A DNA stretch of 64,000 nt from Paracoccaceae bacterium (GTDB lineage: Bacteria > Pseudomonadota > Alphaproteobacteria > Rhodobacterales > Rhodobacteraceae), in NCBI GenBank assembly GCA_020425125.1, contig JAGQRV010000018.1, forward strand, positions 87,496-151,495, read 5' to 3'. Each line of letters starts with the position of its first letter. Position 1 is the stretch's first letter. Position numbers and translations under genes: made by a program. The notes beneath the pieces are model-generated. The model was not told the origin of the DNA and made no database searches. It saw only the letters and a list, made by a program, of their open reading frames with translations. Positions 44,440-51,848 of the stretch are shown here, one piece after another.

Positions 44440-44637
44440 TCAGCGGTAGAGGCCGGCGTTGGCGGCGCGCTTCTCGTCGCGTTCGGTGATCAGGCGCTTC
44501 AGGGTGTGTTCGAAATTCTCGGCCTCGGCGGGGACGTGCTCGTGATCCTCGGGGCTGGGGGCCGCAGCGGATTTTGCCTTGTCCTTCAATGACTTTTCGT
44601 CCGACTTGGCGGACTTCTTTTCGCTTTTCTTCGCCAT
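44440..44637 (-). CDS. Lysine-rich small protein, unknown function
   Basis: A 65-residue highly charged protein: a Lys/Ser/Ala-rich N-terminal half (MAKKSEKKSAKSDEK...) and an acidic-amphipathic C-terminal half (EDHEHVPAEAENFEHTLKRL). It looks natively disordered, in the manner of small histone-like or nucleic-acid-binding proteins. GGGAGAGG lies close upstream of the ATG. A longer in-frame version exists upstream but is not supported. First gene of the accessory region. Confidence 0.65.
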   Translation of the reverse strand: MAKKSEKKSAKSDEKSLKDKAKSAAAPSPEDHEHVPAEAENFEHTLKRLITERDEKRAANAGLYR

Positions 44638-44724
44638 TTCAGCCTCTCCCTGACCGATGTTGCGACTCAGTCTAGCGCAGGCTTCGGGCGGTGTGAACGG
44701 GGTTCGCACGGGGGAAACGGGGCG

Positions 44725-44763
44725 TCGGACATGCATCGGACTTTCATCGGACTTCTGTCGGAC
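44725..44763. repeat. Four-copy 11-bp iteron-like array (TCGGAC-N5)
   Basis: TCGGAC occurs four times with exact 11-bp periodicity, at 44725, 44736, 44747 and 44758, with variable 5-bp spacers. The array lies about 85 bp upstream of the BrnA-like gene start, in non-coding DNA. Same-face spacing close to one helical turn is what cooperative operator or iteron arrays show. No binding protein is known to me. Confidence 0.85.
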
Positions 44764-44848
44764 CGGCCGCACGGTGGCCAAGGGGGCGGTTAACCCTTCG
44801 GCAGGCAGGCTTTGCGCCCAGGATGCCCCGAAGCCGAGAGAGACGCCG

Positions 44849-45247
44849 ATGCCGAAACCCCGCGCCGCCCACCGCCAGAAGCCCGAGATCGGCCAGACGA
44901 AGACCGCGCGCATCGCCTATGAGCGGATGCTGCGGCACGTGCTGGAGATCGACTACGAAGGGCTGGTGCCCTATTACGACCTCTGCGAGATCATCCCGAA
45001 GGCCTGGGACACGCTGGAACAGGATATCGACGTCACCGAGAAGAAAGTGAAGGTCACGCTGCTGCTGGACGACAGCGTCGCCAAGTTCTTCCGCGCCCAG
45101 GGGCAGGGCTACCAGGCCCGCATCAACCGCGTGCTGGGCACTTTCGCGCAGATGAAGATCGCCGAGATCCGGCTCGCCGAGAAGCGGCTGGCGCGGATCC
45201 GCGAGGAGGAGGCGGAGCGGGTGCGGCGGGAGAGGGAGGGGCGGTAA
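44849..45247 (+). CDS. BrnA/DUF4415-like antitoxin, orphan
   Basis: A 132-residue protein whose C-terminal part (~res. 65-115) matches the BrnA/DUF4415 ribbon-helix-helix antitoxin type: ITEKKVKVTLLLDDSVAKFF-like sequence (DVTEKKVKVTLLLDD, FFRAQGQGYQARINRVL). BrnA neutralises the BrnT RNase and represses its own promoter as a dimer. Here no brnT-like gene is found on either side, so it is an orphan or a stand-alone regulator; the 11-bp repeat array upstream is a plausible own operator. GAGAGAG precedes the ATG. Confidence 0.75.
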   Translation: MPKPRAAHRQKPEIGQTKTARIAYERMLRHVLEIDYEGLVPYYDLCEIIPKAWDTLEQDIDVTEKKVKVTLLLDDSVAKFFRAQGQGYQARINRVLGTFAQMKIAEIRLAEKRLARIREEEAERVRREREGR

Positions 45248-45302
45248 GGGCTTGTGTTGGTAGTTGAATCACGCACCCTACGCTTATTGGGGGGAGGTGT
45301 TG

Positions 45303-45623
45303 ATGACGGTGAGACTGACGGAGATGCTGCCCGCGCTGGACCCAGCGCGCCGGGCGCGGATCGAGGCAGAGGCGGAGCGATTGGAGGACGAATACCGGAC
45401 GCTGCAGCAGTTGCGGAAGGCGCGGGAGTTGACCCAGACCCAGATCGCCGAGTCGCTGGGCGTGCGGTAGGCCAGCGTCGCGCAGATGGAGAATCGCAGC
45501 GACCTGATGCTGTCGACGCTTCGGAGCTACGTTGAGGCGATGGGCGGAGAATTGCGGCTGACAGTGAGCTTTCCGGGGCAGCGGGAGGTAGAGTTGGGTG
45601 GGTTTGGCAATGACGAGGCGTGA
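45303..45623 (+). pseudogene. HigA/XRE-type antitoxin gene interrupted by an amber codon
   Basis: A helix-turn-helix gene of 106 codons whose reading frame is intact except for one TAG at 45468-45470 (codon 56). Before it: RLTEMLPALDPARRARIEAE ending LTQTQIAESLGVR; after it in the same frame: ASVAQMENRSDLMLSTLR and EAMGGELRLTVSF to a TGA. The stop falls where relatives have Gln (LGVRQ-ASVAQME) in the recognition helix, so CAG to TAG is the simplest change. Typical HigA-like antitoxins pair with a RelE/ParE-type toxin; none is present. Read as a pseudogene, or a recoded or mis-sequenced gene. Confidence 0.75.
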
Positions 45624-45630
45624 GGGATGC

Positions 45631-45649
45631 GGTGGGCGGGAAGCCCACC
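45631..45649. repeat. GC-rich palindromic repeat element (copy 1)
   Basis: GGTGGGC-GGGAA-GCCCACC forms a 7-bp hairpin, followed by CTACAC. The first 12 bases (GGTGGGCGGGAA) recur at 47135-47146, also beside a CCTACAC, on the other side of the SIR2 gene; a CACCCTAC relic occurs at 45272-45279. It looks like a dispersed REP-type element and could also end the upstream transcript. Confidence 0.6.
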
Positions 45650-45720
45650 CTACACTTGCTATTGTAGCTGGATTCCCAAGAAACTAGTGGTTGTGTTGTA
45701 TCTGTTGAAACCCAGTGGCC

Positions 45721-47097
45721 ATGGAGGCTTTTTTGGAGAGCGATACGTCCTCGTACCAGCTAGAGGCAGATTCTGCAATTAGAGACTTGCTCCTTGAGTT
45801 CGAGTGCCAGCCGATCCTATTTGTCGGAAGCGGCTTGTCCAAGAGATATTTTGGCGCTCCGAATTGGTTAGAGTTGCTCGGGATAATTTTCGAAAGAACG
45901 GGAAAATCTAAGGAGGACTTCGAATATTACAGGCAAAAATTCAATAACGACCCGATTGAGATTGGCGATGTCTTGTCCGAAATTATTTTCGAGTAGGCCT
46001 GGGCCAAAGGAAGATCTGCATTTCCAAATGCCTATTTTTCCTCAGGGGCCGGAAAAGATTTATTCGTAAAGCGTCTCGTTTGCGAACATCTGAATGAGAT
46101 TACCCCTGAATTGTCGACTATCTCGGACAAAAAGATCGTTGCCGAACTTGGTGATCTAGCGGCGATCAAGCCACACGCAATTATTACTACAAATTACGAT
46201 TGCTTCCTTGAGAAGGTATTTGATGGGTATGAGCCAATAATCGGGCAGACGATATTGCGCTATAACACGAGTAGCTTCGGAGAGATTTTTCATATCCATG
46301 GCGACGTCTCGACGCCGGAATCTCTGGTTTTGACAAAGTCAGACTACGCCGATTGGAACATGAAGAAGAAATATGTTTCCGCAAAACTATTGACATACTT
46401 TGCTGAGCATCCAGTGTTCATCTTTGGGTATGGCCTCGGAGATCCCAACGTGAAGAGCATATTGAGGGACATTGGTGAGATCGTTGCAGATGATAGCGGT
46501 CTTATCCCAAATGTCTTTCATGTCGTATGGCGGCCAAGCCCCATAGAGAAGTTGCCACCTGACCAAGCCGTGTTTTCAGTGGATGGTAGGGAGTTTCGAA
46601 TAAAAGCTATTCATACGGGTGATCTGTCTTGGGTATTCAGGGCGCTCAGAAGTAGAGCTGCTATTTCCTCAATAAATCCAAAGCTAGTTAGGGCGTTAGC
46701 TGCTCGCACTATGAAGCTTATACGGCACGATATCCCGTTCGGAGAGGTCCAGGTTAACTATGACGTCCTTGAACGTGTCGCTGACGAAAAAGACCACTTA
46801 CCAAATCTTCTTGGGATTACCTCAGTTAGCAATCCAAATCAATCGCATCCTTTCACATTGACGCAGGTGGCAAAAAGAATTGGCCTGCGGAATTGGAATC
46901 AGGTAAGCAAGTTGATCAATCGAATAAAGGACGAAACGGGCACTGATTTGCGCTCTACCGACAATAGATACCACTGCAGAATCAAGACGGGGACAAAAGA
47001 CTCTAGCGCGACAAGGAAGTGGTCGCACGAGGCGATCGAGCTTTTCAAGAAGGTGAAAGTTGGTGATCCCTACCAATTGGGTCCGATGGACCTGTAG
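45721..47097 (+). pseudogene. SIR2-domain protein, defence-type, with one in-frame TAG
   Basis: A 458-codon gene, visibly AT-rich against its GC-rich neighbours, broken by one TAG at 45994-45996 (codon 92). The same frame continues without loss. SIR2 features: VGSGLSKRYFG (~res. 35-45), TTNYD with the NAD-contacting Asn (~158), IHGD with the catalytic-type His (~193) and FGYGLGDPN (~235). The C-terminal ~120 residues hold a possible HTH (LTQVAKRIGLRNWNQVSKL). Bacterial SIR2-like proteins of this kind are usually NAD+-depleting effectors of anti-phage systems. Homologues commonly read EYAW where this has E-stop-AW. Whether it is dead, a two-part product (restart near a TTG at 46111) or an assembly error is open. 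Confidence 0.8.
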
Positions 47098-47134
47098 TGT
47101 CATCTGCTAGAAATCCATAAGGCGATCCTACACT

Positions 47135-47146
47135 GGTGGGCGGGAA
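47135..47146. repeat. GC-rich repeat element (copy 2)
   Basis: GGTGGGCGGGAA, an exact 12-base copy of the left arm and loop of the element at 45631-45649, preceded by CCTACACT. The two copies bracket the SIR2 gene in direct orientation. Confidence 0.55.
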
Positions 47147-47207
47147 ACGTTCAAATGAGAATTCTATGTCACGCTAGGCCAAAACGAGGATCTTGATGTG
47201 TAGGATC

Positions 47208-47221
47208 CCCGCTTTCGCGGG
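47208..47221. repeat. Short CCCGC-TTTC-GCGGG hairpin (dispersed-repeat type)
   Basis: CCCGC-TTTC-GCGGG with flanking GGATC and AATTACA resembles a dispersed intergenic hairpin found in many proteobacterial genomes (the CCGC-TTTCG-CGGG type). It lies between the SIR2 gene and mcd and could terminate either transcript. The surrounding 47098-47357 gap holds no gene. Confidence 0.5.
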
Positions 47222-47289
47222 AATTACAGGCGTAGCGGGCAGGTCGAGTGGCGGAGTCAATCAGCCCGATGGCACCCAGCAACCCTACG

Positions 47290-47311
47290 CAATCACCTGC
47301 GCCTGGATCTC
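47290..47311 (-). repeat. Partial copy of the 3' end of mcd
   Basis: 22 bases match the last coding part of mcd at 47378-47399 with about three mismatches, in the same orientation and 88 bp away. Read on the minus strand it gives Glu-Ile-Gln-Ala-Gln-Val-Ile-Ala followed by TAG, copying the C-terminal segment of the enzyme. It looks like a recombination or duplication scar next to the accessory island. Confidence 0.65.
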
Positions 47312-47357
47312 GCAGTTCAGCCGAGGGCGGCGCCCGCTGGACGCCGCCTGAAATCGG

Positions 47358-49058
47358 TCAGCCGAGCAGTCTTCTTGCAATGACCTGCGCCTGAATCTCC
47401 GCCGCGCCTTCGAAGATGTTCAGGATCCGCGAGTCGCAGAGGATTCGGCTGATCGTGTATTCGAGGGCAAAGCCGTTGCCGCCGTGGATCTGCAGGGCGT
47501 TGTCGGCCGCGGCCCAGGCGACGCGGGCACCGAGGAGCTTGGCCATGCCGGCCTCCAGGTCGCAGCGCTGGCCGTGGTCCTTCTCCCACGCGGAGAAATA
47601 GGTGAGCTGGCGCGCCACCATGATCTCGACCGCCATCATGGCGAGCTTGGAGGAGACGCGGGGAAACTCGATCAGGGCCTTGCCGAACTGCTTGCGGTCG
47701 AGCGCGTACTGCATGCCGACATCGAGCGCGGAGCAGGCGACGCCGATGGCGCGTGCGGCGGTCTGGATGCGGGCGCTCTCGAAGGTCTCCATCAGCTGCT
47801 TGAAGCCCTGGCCGGTGACGCCGCCCAGGAGGTTCTCGCCCTTGACCTCGAAGCCGTCGAAGCCGAGTTCGTATTCCTTCATGCCGCGGTAGCCCAGCAC
47901 CTCGATCTCGCCGCCGGTCATGCCGGGGGTGGGGAAGGGGGCGTCGTCGGTGCCCGGCGTCTTCTCGGCGAGGAACATGGAGAGGCCGCGCCAGTCGGTG
48001 GTGTCGGGCTCGGTCCGGGCGAGCAGCGTCATGACATGGGTGCGGGCGGCGTGGGTGATCCAGGTCTTGTTGCCGGTGACCTTCCAGGTGTCGCCGTCCT
48101 TCACCGCGCGGGTGCGCAAGCTGCCGAGGTCGGAGCCGGTATTGGGCTCGGTGAAGACGGCGGTGGGGAGGATCTCGGCCGAGGCGATGCGGGGGAGCCA
48201 CTGCGCCTTCTGGTCGTCGGTGCCGCCGCAGAGGATCAGCTCGGCGGCGATTTCGGAGCGGGTGCCGAGGGAGCCGACGCCGATATAGCCGCGCGAGAGT
48301 TCCTCGGACACGACGACCATGGAGGCCTTGGAGAGGCCGAAGCCGCCGAATTCCTCGGGGATGGTGAGGCCGAAGACGCCCATCTCGGCGAGTTCGCCGA
48401 TGATCGACATCGGGATCAGCTCGTCCTTGAGGTGCCAGTCGTGGGCGAAGGGGATGACCTTTTCCACGGCGAAGCGGCGGAACTGGTCGCGGATCATCTC
48501 GAGCTCGTCGTCGAGGCCGGAATGGCCGACGGTGACGTTCGCGGCGTGCTCCTGCATGAGCGCGACGAGGCGGGTGCGGGCGGCCTGGGTGTTGGCGCCG
48601 GCCATCAGCGTCTCGACCGCGTCGGTGAGCATGGCGCGGCGGTCGTCATGGGTGAGGCCGAGGTCGGCGGGGCGGACGATCTCGCCCTGGTTCATCGGGA
48701 TGCCGCCGTGGATCTGCGAGAGGTATTCGCCGAACGCGATCTGCAGGATCAGCTGCTCGGTCTCGCCGAACTTGCCCATGTCGTCGAGCCGGCCGGCCCA
48801 GGCGCGCATCTGGCGCAGCGCCTCGACATAGGTGGCGAGCCAGGAGAGCCCGTGCGCCGCGGTCTGGTTCGCCTCGATCAGCCCGGCCGAGACCTTGCCG
48901 TCGGCGCTGCACAGCGCGCGCACCCGGTCGGTGGCGGTGGCGAGGAGCGCTTCGGCGGGGGGAACGGCGGCGCCGGTCAGGGCGAGAAGGTCGGGGAGGA
49001 TCACCGGCTGGGCGCCGGCGGCGGGCAGGGGCTGTCCGTCATGGGGCATGAGTCGCAT
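47358..49058 (-). CDS. mcd: (2S)-methylsuccinyl-CoA dehydrogenase
   Basis: A 566-residue flavoprotein of the acyl-CoA dehydrogenase family with the ~150-residue N-terminal extension typical of Mcd, which oxidises methylsuccinyl-CoA to mesaconyl-CoA in the ethylmalonyl-CoA pathway. Visible: the extension (YVEALRQMRAWAGRLDDMG, GEYLSQIHGGIPMNQGE), FGLTIPEEFGG, FTEPNTGSDLGSLRTRA (flavin site) and the C-terminal IHGGNGFALEYTISRI. The ATG with AGAGGAAAGG directly upstream is chosen; another ATG lies three codons in. The pathway name rests on the extension and family memory; a general acyl-CoA dehydrogenase is the alternative. Confidence 0.82.
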   Translation of the reverse strand: MRLMPHDGQPLPAAGAQPVILPDLLALTGAAVPPAEALLATATDRVRALCSADGKVSAGLIEANQTAAHGLSWLATYVEALRQMRAWAGRLDDMGKFGETEQLILQIAFGEYLSQIHGGIPMNQGEIVRPADLGLTHDDRRAMLTDAVETLMAGANTQAARTRLVALMQEHAANVTVGHSGLDDELEMIRDQFRRFAVEKVIPFAHDWHLKDELIPMSIIGELAEMGVFGLTIPEEFGGFGLSKASMVVVSEELSRGYIGVGSLGTRSEIAAELILCGGTDDQKAQWLPRIASAEILPTAVFTEPNTGSDLGSLRTRAVKDGDTWKVTGNKTWITHAARTHVMTLLARTEPDTTDWRGLSMFLAEKTPGTDDAPFPTPGMTGGEIEVLGYRGMKEYELGFDGFEVKGENLLGGVTGQGFKQLMETFESARIQTAARAIGVACSALDVGMQYALDRKQFGKALIEFPRVSSKLAMMAVEIMVARQLTYFSAWEKDHGQRCDLEAGMAKLLGARVAWAAADNALQIHGGNGFALEYTISRILCDSRILNIFEGAAEIQAQVIARRLLG

Positions 49059-49215
49059 CCTTTCCTCTGATCTGAGCCGGGATACGCATTTCGCAGTTGC
49101 AGCGCAACAAATTTTCAAAACGCTGCCGCAGCTTGCAGTTTTATAACTGACGCAACATTTTGCACTGCGGCGCGGAATGTAGCACAGAGGGCCGGACAAT
49201 CGGGGAGTGCGGGGC
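49059..49215. promoter_or_regulatory. Divergent control region of mcd with CAGTT-N4-AACTG palindrome
   Basis: A 157-bp gap between divergent mcd and the exporter gene. It contains an inverted repeat CAGTTTTATAACTG at about 49136-49149 and repeated TTGCA-type words (GTTGCAGCGCAAC, CTTGCAGTTTT, TTTTGCACTGC). These are candidate sites for a carbon-source regulator of the mcd promoter; no known consensus is matched with certainty. Confidence 0.4.
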
Positions 49216-49992
49216 GTGGAAGAACTGTCGGTTCCGATTTCGGCCGCGGCATTCGTCGCGGCGGCCGGGGTGACCATCGTCGCGGGGTTCGTGAAGGGCG
49301 CCGTGGGCTTTGCCATGCCGATGATCATGATGGCGTGCATGGTGATGTTCCTGCCGGCACCGATCGCGCTGGCGATGCTGATCCTGCCGACTCTGGTCAG
49401 CAATGCCTGGCAGGCGCTGCGGCAGGGGCACGCGGCGGCCTGGGCATCGGTGCGGCCGTTCCGGCGCTATCTGGCCATCCTGGTGGTGACCATCCTGCTG
49501 GCGGCGCATCTGGTGACGCGGCTGAGCCCGGAGCTGCTCTATCTGGTCCTGGGGGTGCCGATCATCGGTCTGGCGCTTCTCCAGCTGTGGGGCGTGCGGT
49601 TCCACATCCCGCCCGAGCGGCGCCTGGGGGCGGATCTGGGGCTGGGCGTCTTCGCCGGGTTCATGGGCGGGCTGTCCGGGTCCTGGGGGCCGCAGACGGT
49701 GCTGTATCTGACCGCGCTCGACGTGCCGAAGGCGGAATCGGTGCGGATTCAGGGGGTCATCTACGGTATCGGCAGCGTCGCGCTGCTGGCCGCGCACCTT
49801 CAATCGGGGGTCCTGAATCTCCAGACGCTGCCGCTGTCGCTTGCCATGATCGTTCCGGCAGCGTTGGGCATGGCGTTGGGGTTCAAGGTCCACGACCGGC
49901 TCGATCAGGCGCGGTTCCGGCGCTGGACGCTGATCGTGCTGGTGGTGGTTGGCGCCAATCTGGTGCGCAAGGGGCTTGCAGGGTGGTCCTGA
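49216..49992 (+). CDS. TauE/SafE (TSUP) family permease
   Basis: A 258-residue membrane protein of the sulfite/organosulfonate exporter family. About eight helices in two repeats, with family motifs GFVKGAVGFAMPMIM in the first half and GFMGGLSGSWGPQTVLYL in the second. Substrate not predictable. GTG at 49216 is preferred because GGGGAG lies eight bases upstream; GTG at 49207 is an alternative. Divergent from mcd. Confidence 0.85.
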   Translation: MEELSVPISAAAFVAAAGVTIVAGFVKGAVGFAMPMIMMACMVMFLPAPIALAMLILPTLVSNAWQALRQGHAAAWASVRPFRRYLAILVVTILLAAHLVTRLSPELLYLVLGVPIIGLALLQLWGVRFHIPPERRLGADLGLGVFAGFMGGLSGSWGPQTVLYLTALDVPKAESVRIQGVIYGIGSVALLAAHLQSGVLNLQTLPLSLAMIVPAALGMALGFKVHDRLDQARFRRWTLIVLVVVGANLVRKGLAGWS

Positions 49993-50115
49993 CCGCACCG
50001 CACCGTTAGCCTGACAGCGGATGGGTGTCCGCCTTGGCGCTGCGAGACGTTTCGCCTGCCCGCGCAGGGCAGCGCACGCCGCCGGGTCGGACCGGTGGAA
50101 AAGGGGAGCCGCAGG

Positions 50116-50874
50116 ATGAGGCAAGTCGCCGACACCGGGAAGGTCGTCTTCGTCACCGGAGGCGGGTCGGGCATCGGCCGCGGCCTTGCCGAAGCCTTCC
50201 ACGCGCGCGGCGCCCGGGTGATCATCGCCGGCCGCCGGCGCGAGGTTCTGGAGGCGGAGGCGGCGCGGTATCCGGGAATGGAGCTCGAGGAGATCGATGT
50301 CGCCGACCCGGACTCCGTGGCCGCCTGCGCGGCGCGCACGGCCGCGCGGCATCCCGACCTCGACACGGTGATCAACAATGCCGGCATCCAGCGGATCATG
50401 GACTTCTCGGGCGACGACCTGCCCGACCAGACCGAGATCGCGGCGGAGATTGCGGTCAACCTGGCGGGGGCGATCGGCGTTGCCCGGGCTTTCCTGCCGA
50501 TCCTGAAGCGCCGGCCGGCGGCCCGGCTGATCAATGTCGGCTCGGCGCTCGGCTTCGTCCCGCTGGCGGCGGCTCCGGTCTATTCGGCCACCAAGGCGGG
50601 GATGCACGCCTTCACCGTCGCGCTTCGGCGGCAGCTTGCAGGATCCTCCGTGACGGTGGTCGAGATCGTGCCGCCGGTGGTGGAGACCGGATTGCATCGC
50701 GACCAGACGCGGCGTCCGCCGAAGGCGATGCCGCTCGACACCTTCGTGCGCGCAGCCATGTCGGCGCTCGATGCCGGCGGGACCGAGATCGCGATCGGGC
50801 CGGCCCGCGCGCTGCGGCTGGGAGCGCGCGTCGCGCCCAAGCTGTTCCTGAGCCTCGTCAACAAGCCGCGCTGA
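50116..50874 (+). CDS. SDR family oxidoreductase (DltE-like)
   Basis: A 252-residue short-chain dehydrogenase: TGGGSGIGRG dinucleotide motif (~res. 13-22), INNAGIQ (~85), catalytic Ser in INVGSALG and YSATK (~153-157). The small length and RxxxPKLFL-type tail resemble DltE-like oxidoreductases. GGGGAG lies about eight bases upstream of the chosen ATG; an upstream GTG is less likely. Substrate unknown. Confidence 0.85.
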   Translation: MRQVADTGKVVFVTGGGSGIGRGLAEAFHARGARVIIAGRRREVLEAEAARYPGMELEEIDVADPDSVAACAARTAARHPDLDTVINNAGIQRIMDFSGDDLPDQTEIAAEIAVNLAGAIGVARAFLPILKRRPAARLINVGSALGFVPLAAAPVYSATKAGMHAFTVALRRQLAGSSVTVVEIVPPVVETGLHRDQTRRPPKAMPLDTFVRAAMSALDAGGTEIAIGPARALRLGARVAPKLFLSLVNKPR

Positions 50875-51010
50875 GGCCGGACGGGATCATCCTGCCTGAC
50901 CTGCGAGCCGCCGGATGTCTGGCGGACCGCGCCCCCTCAGATTGACCGGCTGCGCCCGCAGGCGCAGGATCGGATTCTGCCATTTCGATTTTCAACAAGG
51001 GAATGTCAGG

Positions 51011-51472
51011 ATGCGGCTTGCAGGCTCAAAGGCGGTCCGGCTTCTTCTCTTTCTCGCTGCCCTCGCGGCGTGTTCGCCGCTGATCGCTCCCTACAGCCTG
51101 ACGGCGTATCAGAACGCGACCAGTCTGAAAGCCAGAAGCCTGAACATGATCGACCGATCCGCGGAACCCTACTCCGAAAGCAAGGAGGCGCTCGACGCGC
51201 TTCTACTGGATATCGACGAAGCCTACGAATTCGCGGCCGGATTGAACCACAACGATATCAGCGCACGGCAATGGGCTCTGGTCCGGGGGCCGGGCGGCAA
51301 TTACTGGGGCGCCTTCATCCCTGTGTGGCGCGCAGAAGGAACGACCGGCCAGAGCTTCCGAGCCGAGACGAAAAAGGAGTTCGCGGCCGCATTTGACTAC
51401 ATCATTTGCCTGGAGGCGAACAAGCGGCAGAGCACCGAATGCGCGCCGAGCGACCAGGAAGGTGGAACCTGA
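51011..51472 (+). CDS. Putative lipoprotein, unknown function
   Basis: A 153-residue exported protein with a signal peptide and lipobox-like LAALAAC (Cys ~18 after processing region LLLFLAALAAC). The mature part is mostly helical and polar, with a WALVRGPGGNYWGAFIPVWR stretch. I know no family. It is followed after 17 bp by another small gene of unknown function, apparently its operon partner. Confidence 0.75.
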   Translation: MRLAGSKAVRLLLFLAALAACSPLIAPYSLTAYQNATSLKARSLNMIDRSAEPYSESKEALDALLLDIDEAYEFAAGLNHNDISARQWALVRGPGGNYWGAFIPVWRAEGTTGQSFRAETKKEFAAAFDYIICLEANKRQSTECAPSDQEGGT

Positions 51473-51489
51473 ACAGGGGGGACTGAGCA

Positions 51490-51819
51490 GTGCTGCCGAT
51501 CAATTTCGACACGGTCAAGGACAATTTCCTCAAGGGGCTGACTCCGCTTGCGGAGAACCTGTTCGGTGATCTGCGCAATCTGGCAATGAACGATGGAATG
51601 GAGCTTTGGGACGAGATCAGGACGGATCTTGACCGCCGCACCCAACTTCTGGCCGAAGGCAAGCTCACCCGCGAGGAATTCGATGCCCTGTTGAAGATGC
51701 AGGCGGGACGCATCGAAATGCATGCGCTGACGGCGGCCGGATTGGCGGCGGCCAGGATCCAGCGTTTCCGGACCGGGCTCATCAGTCTGCTGATCAACTC
51801 GGTCAGGCTGGCGCTTTAG
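51490..51819 (+). CDS. Small helical protein, unknown function
   Basis: A 109-residue largely alpha-helical protein without signal peptide, with SHOCT-like features: TQLLAEGKLTREEFDALLKMQAG is a short amphipathic helix-turn-helix. It starts with GTG after a G-rich ribosome site. Sitting 17 bp after a lipoprotein gene, it may work with it at the membrane; this is inference. Confidence 0.75.
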   Translation: MLPINFDTVKDNFLKGLTPLAENLFGDLRNLAMNDGMELWDEIRTDLDRRTQLLAEGKLTREEFDALLKMQAGRIEMHALTAAGLAAARIQRFRTGLISLLINSVRLAL

Positions 51820-51848
51820 GGGCGGACTGCATTGCCCGGCGCCGGGGG

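Noticed and set aside
45721-47097. Genome-wide amber recoding to explain the in-frame TAG codons
   Set aside because: Several intact genes in the window (PrsT, HPr, AraC regulator, SIR2 gene end) use TAG as their normal terminator.
44440-47357. Integrative element or prophage
   Set aside because: No integrase, transposase, tRNA attachment site or phage genes are seen; only short repeats and a duplication scar.
47484-49070. 528-codon plus-strand frame opposite mcd
   Set aside because: Composition is repetitive Gly/Ala/Glu/Leu from codon mirroring; mcd on the minus strand is unambiguous.
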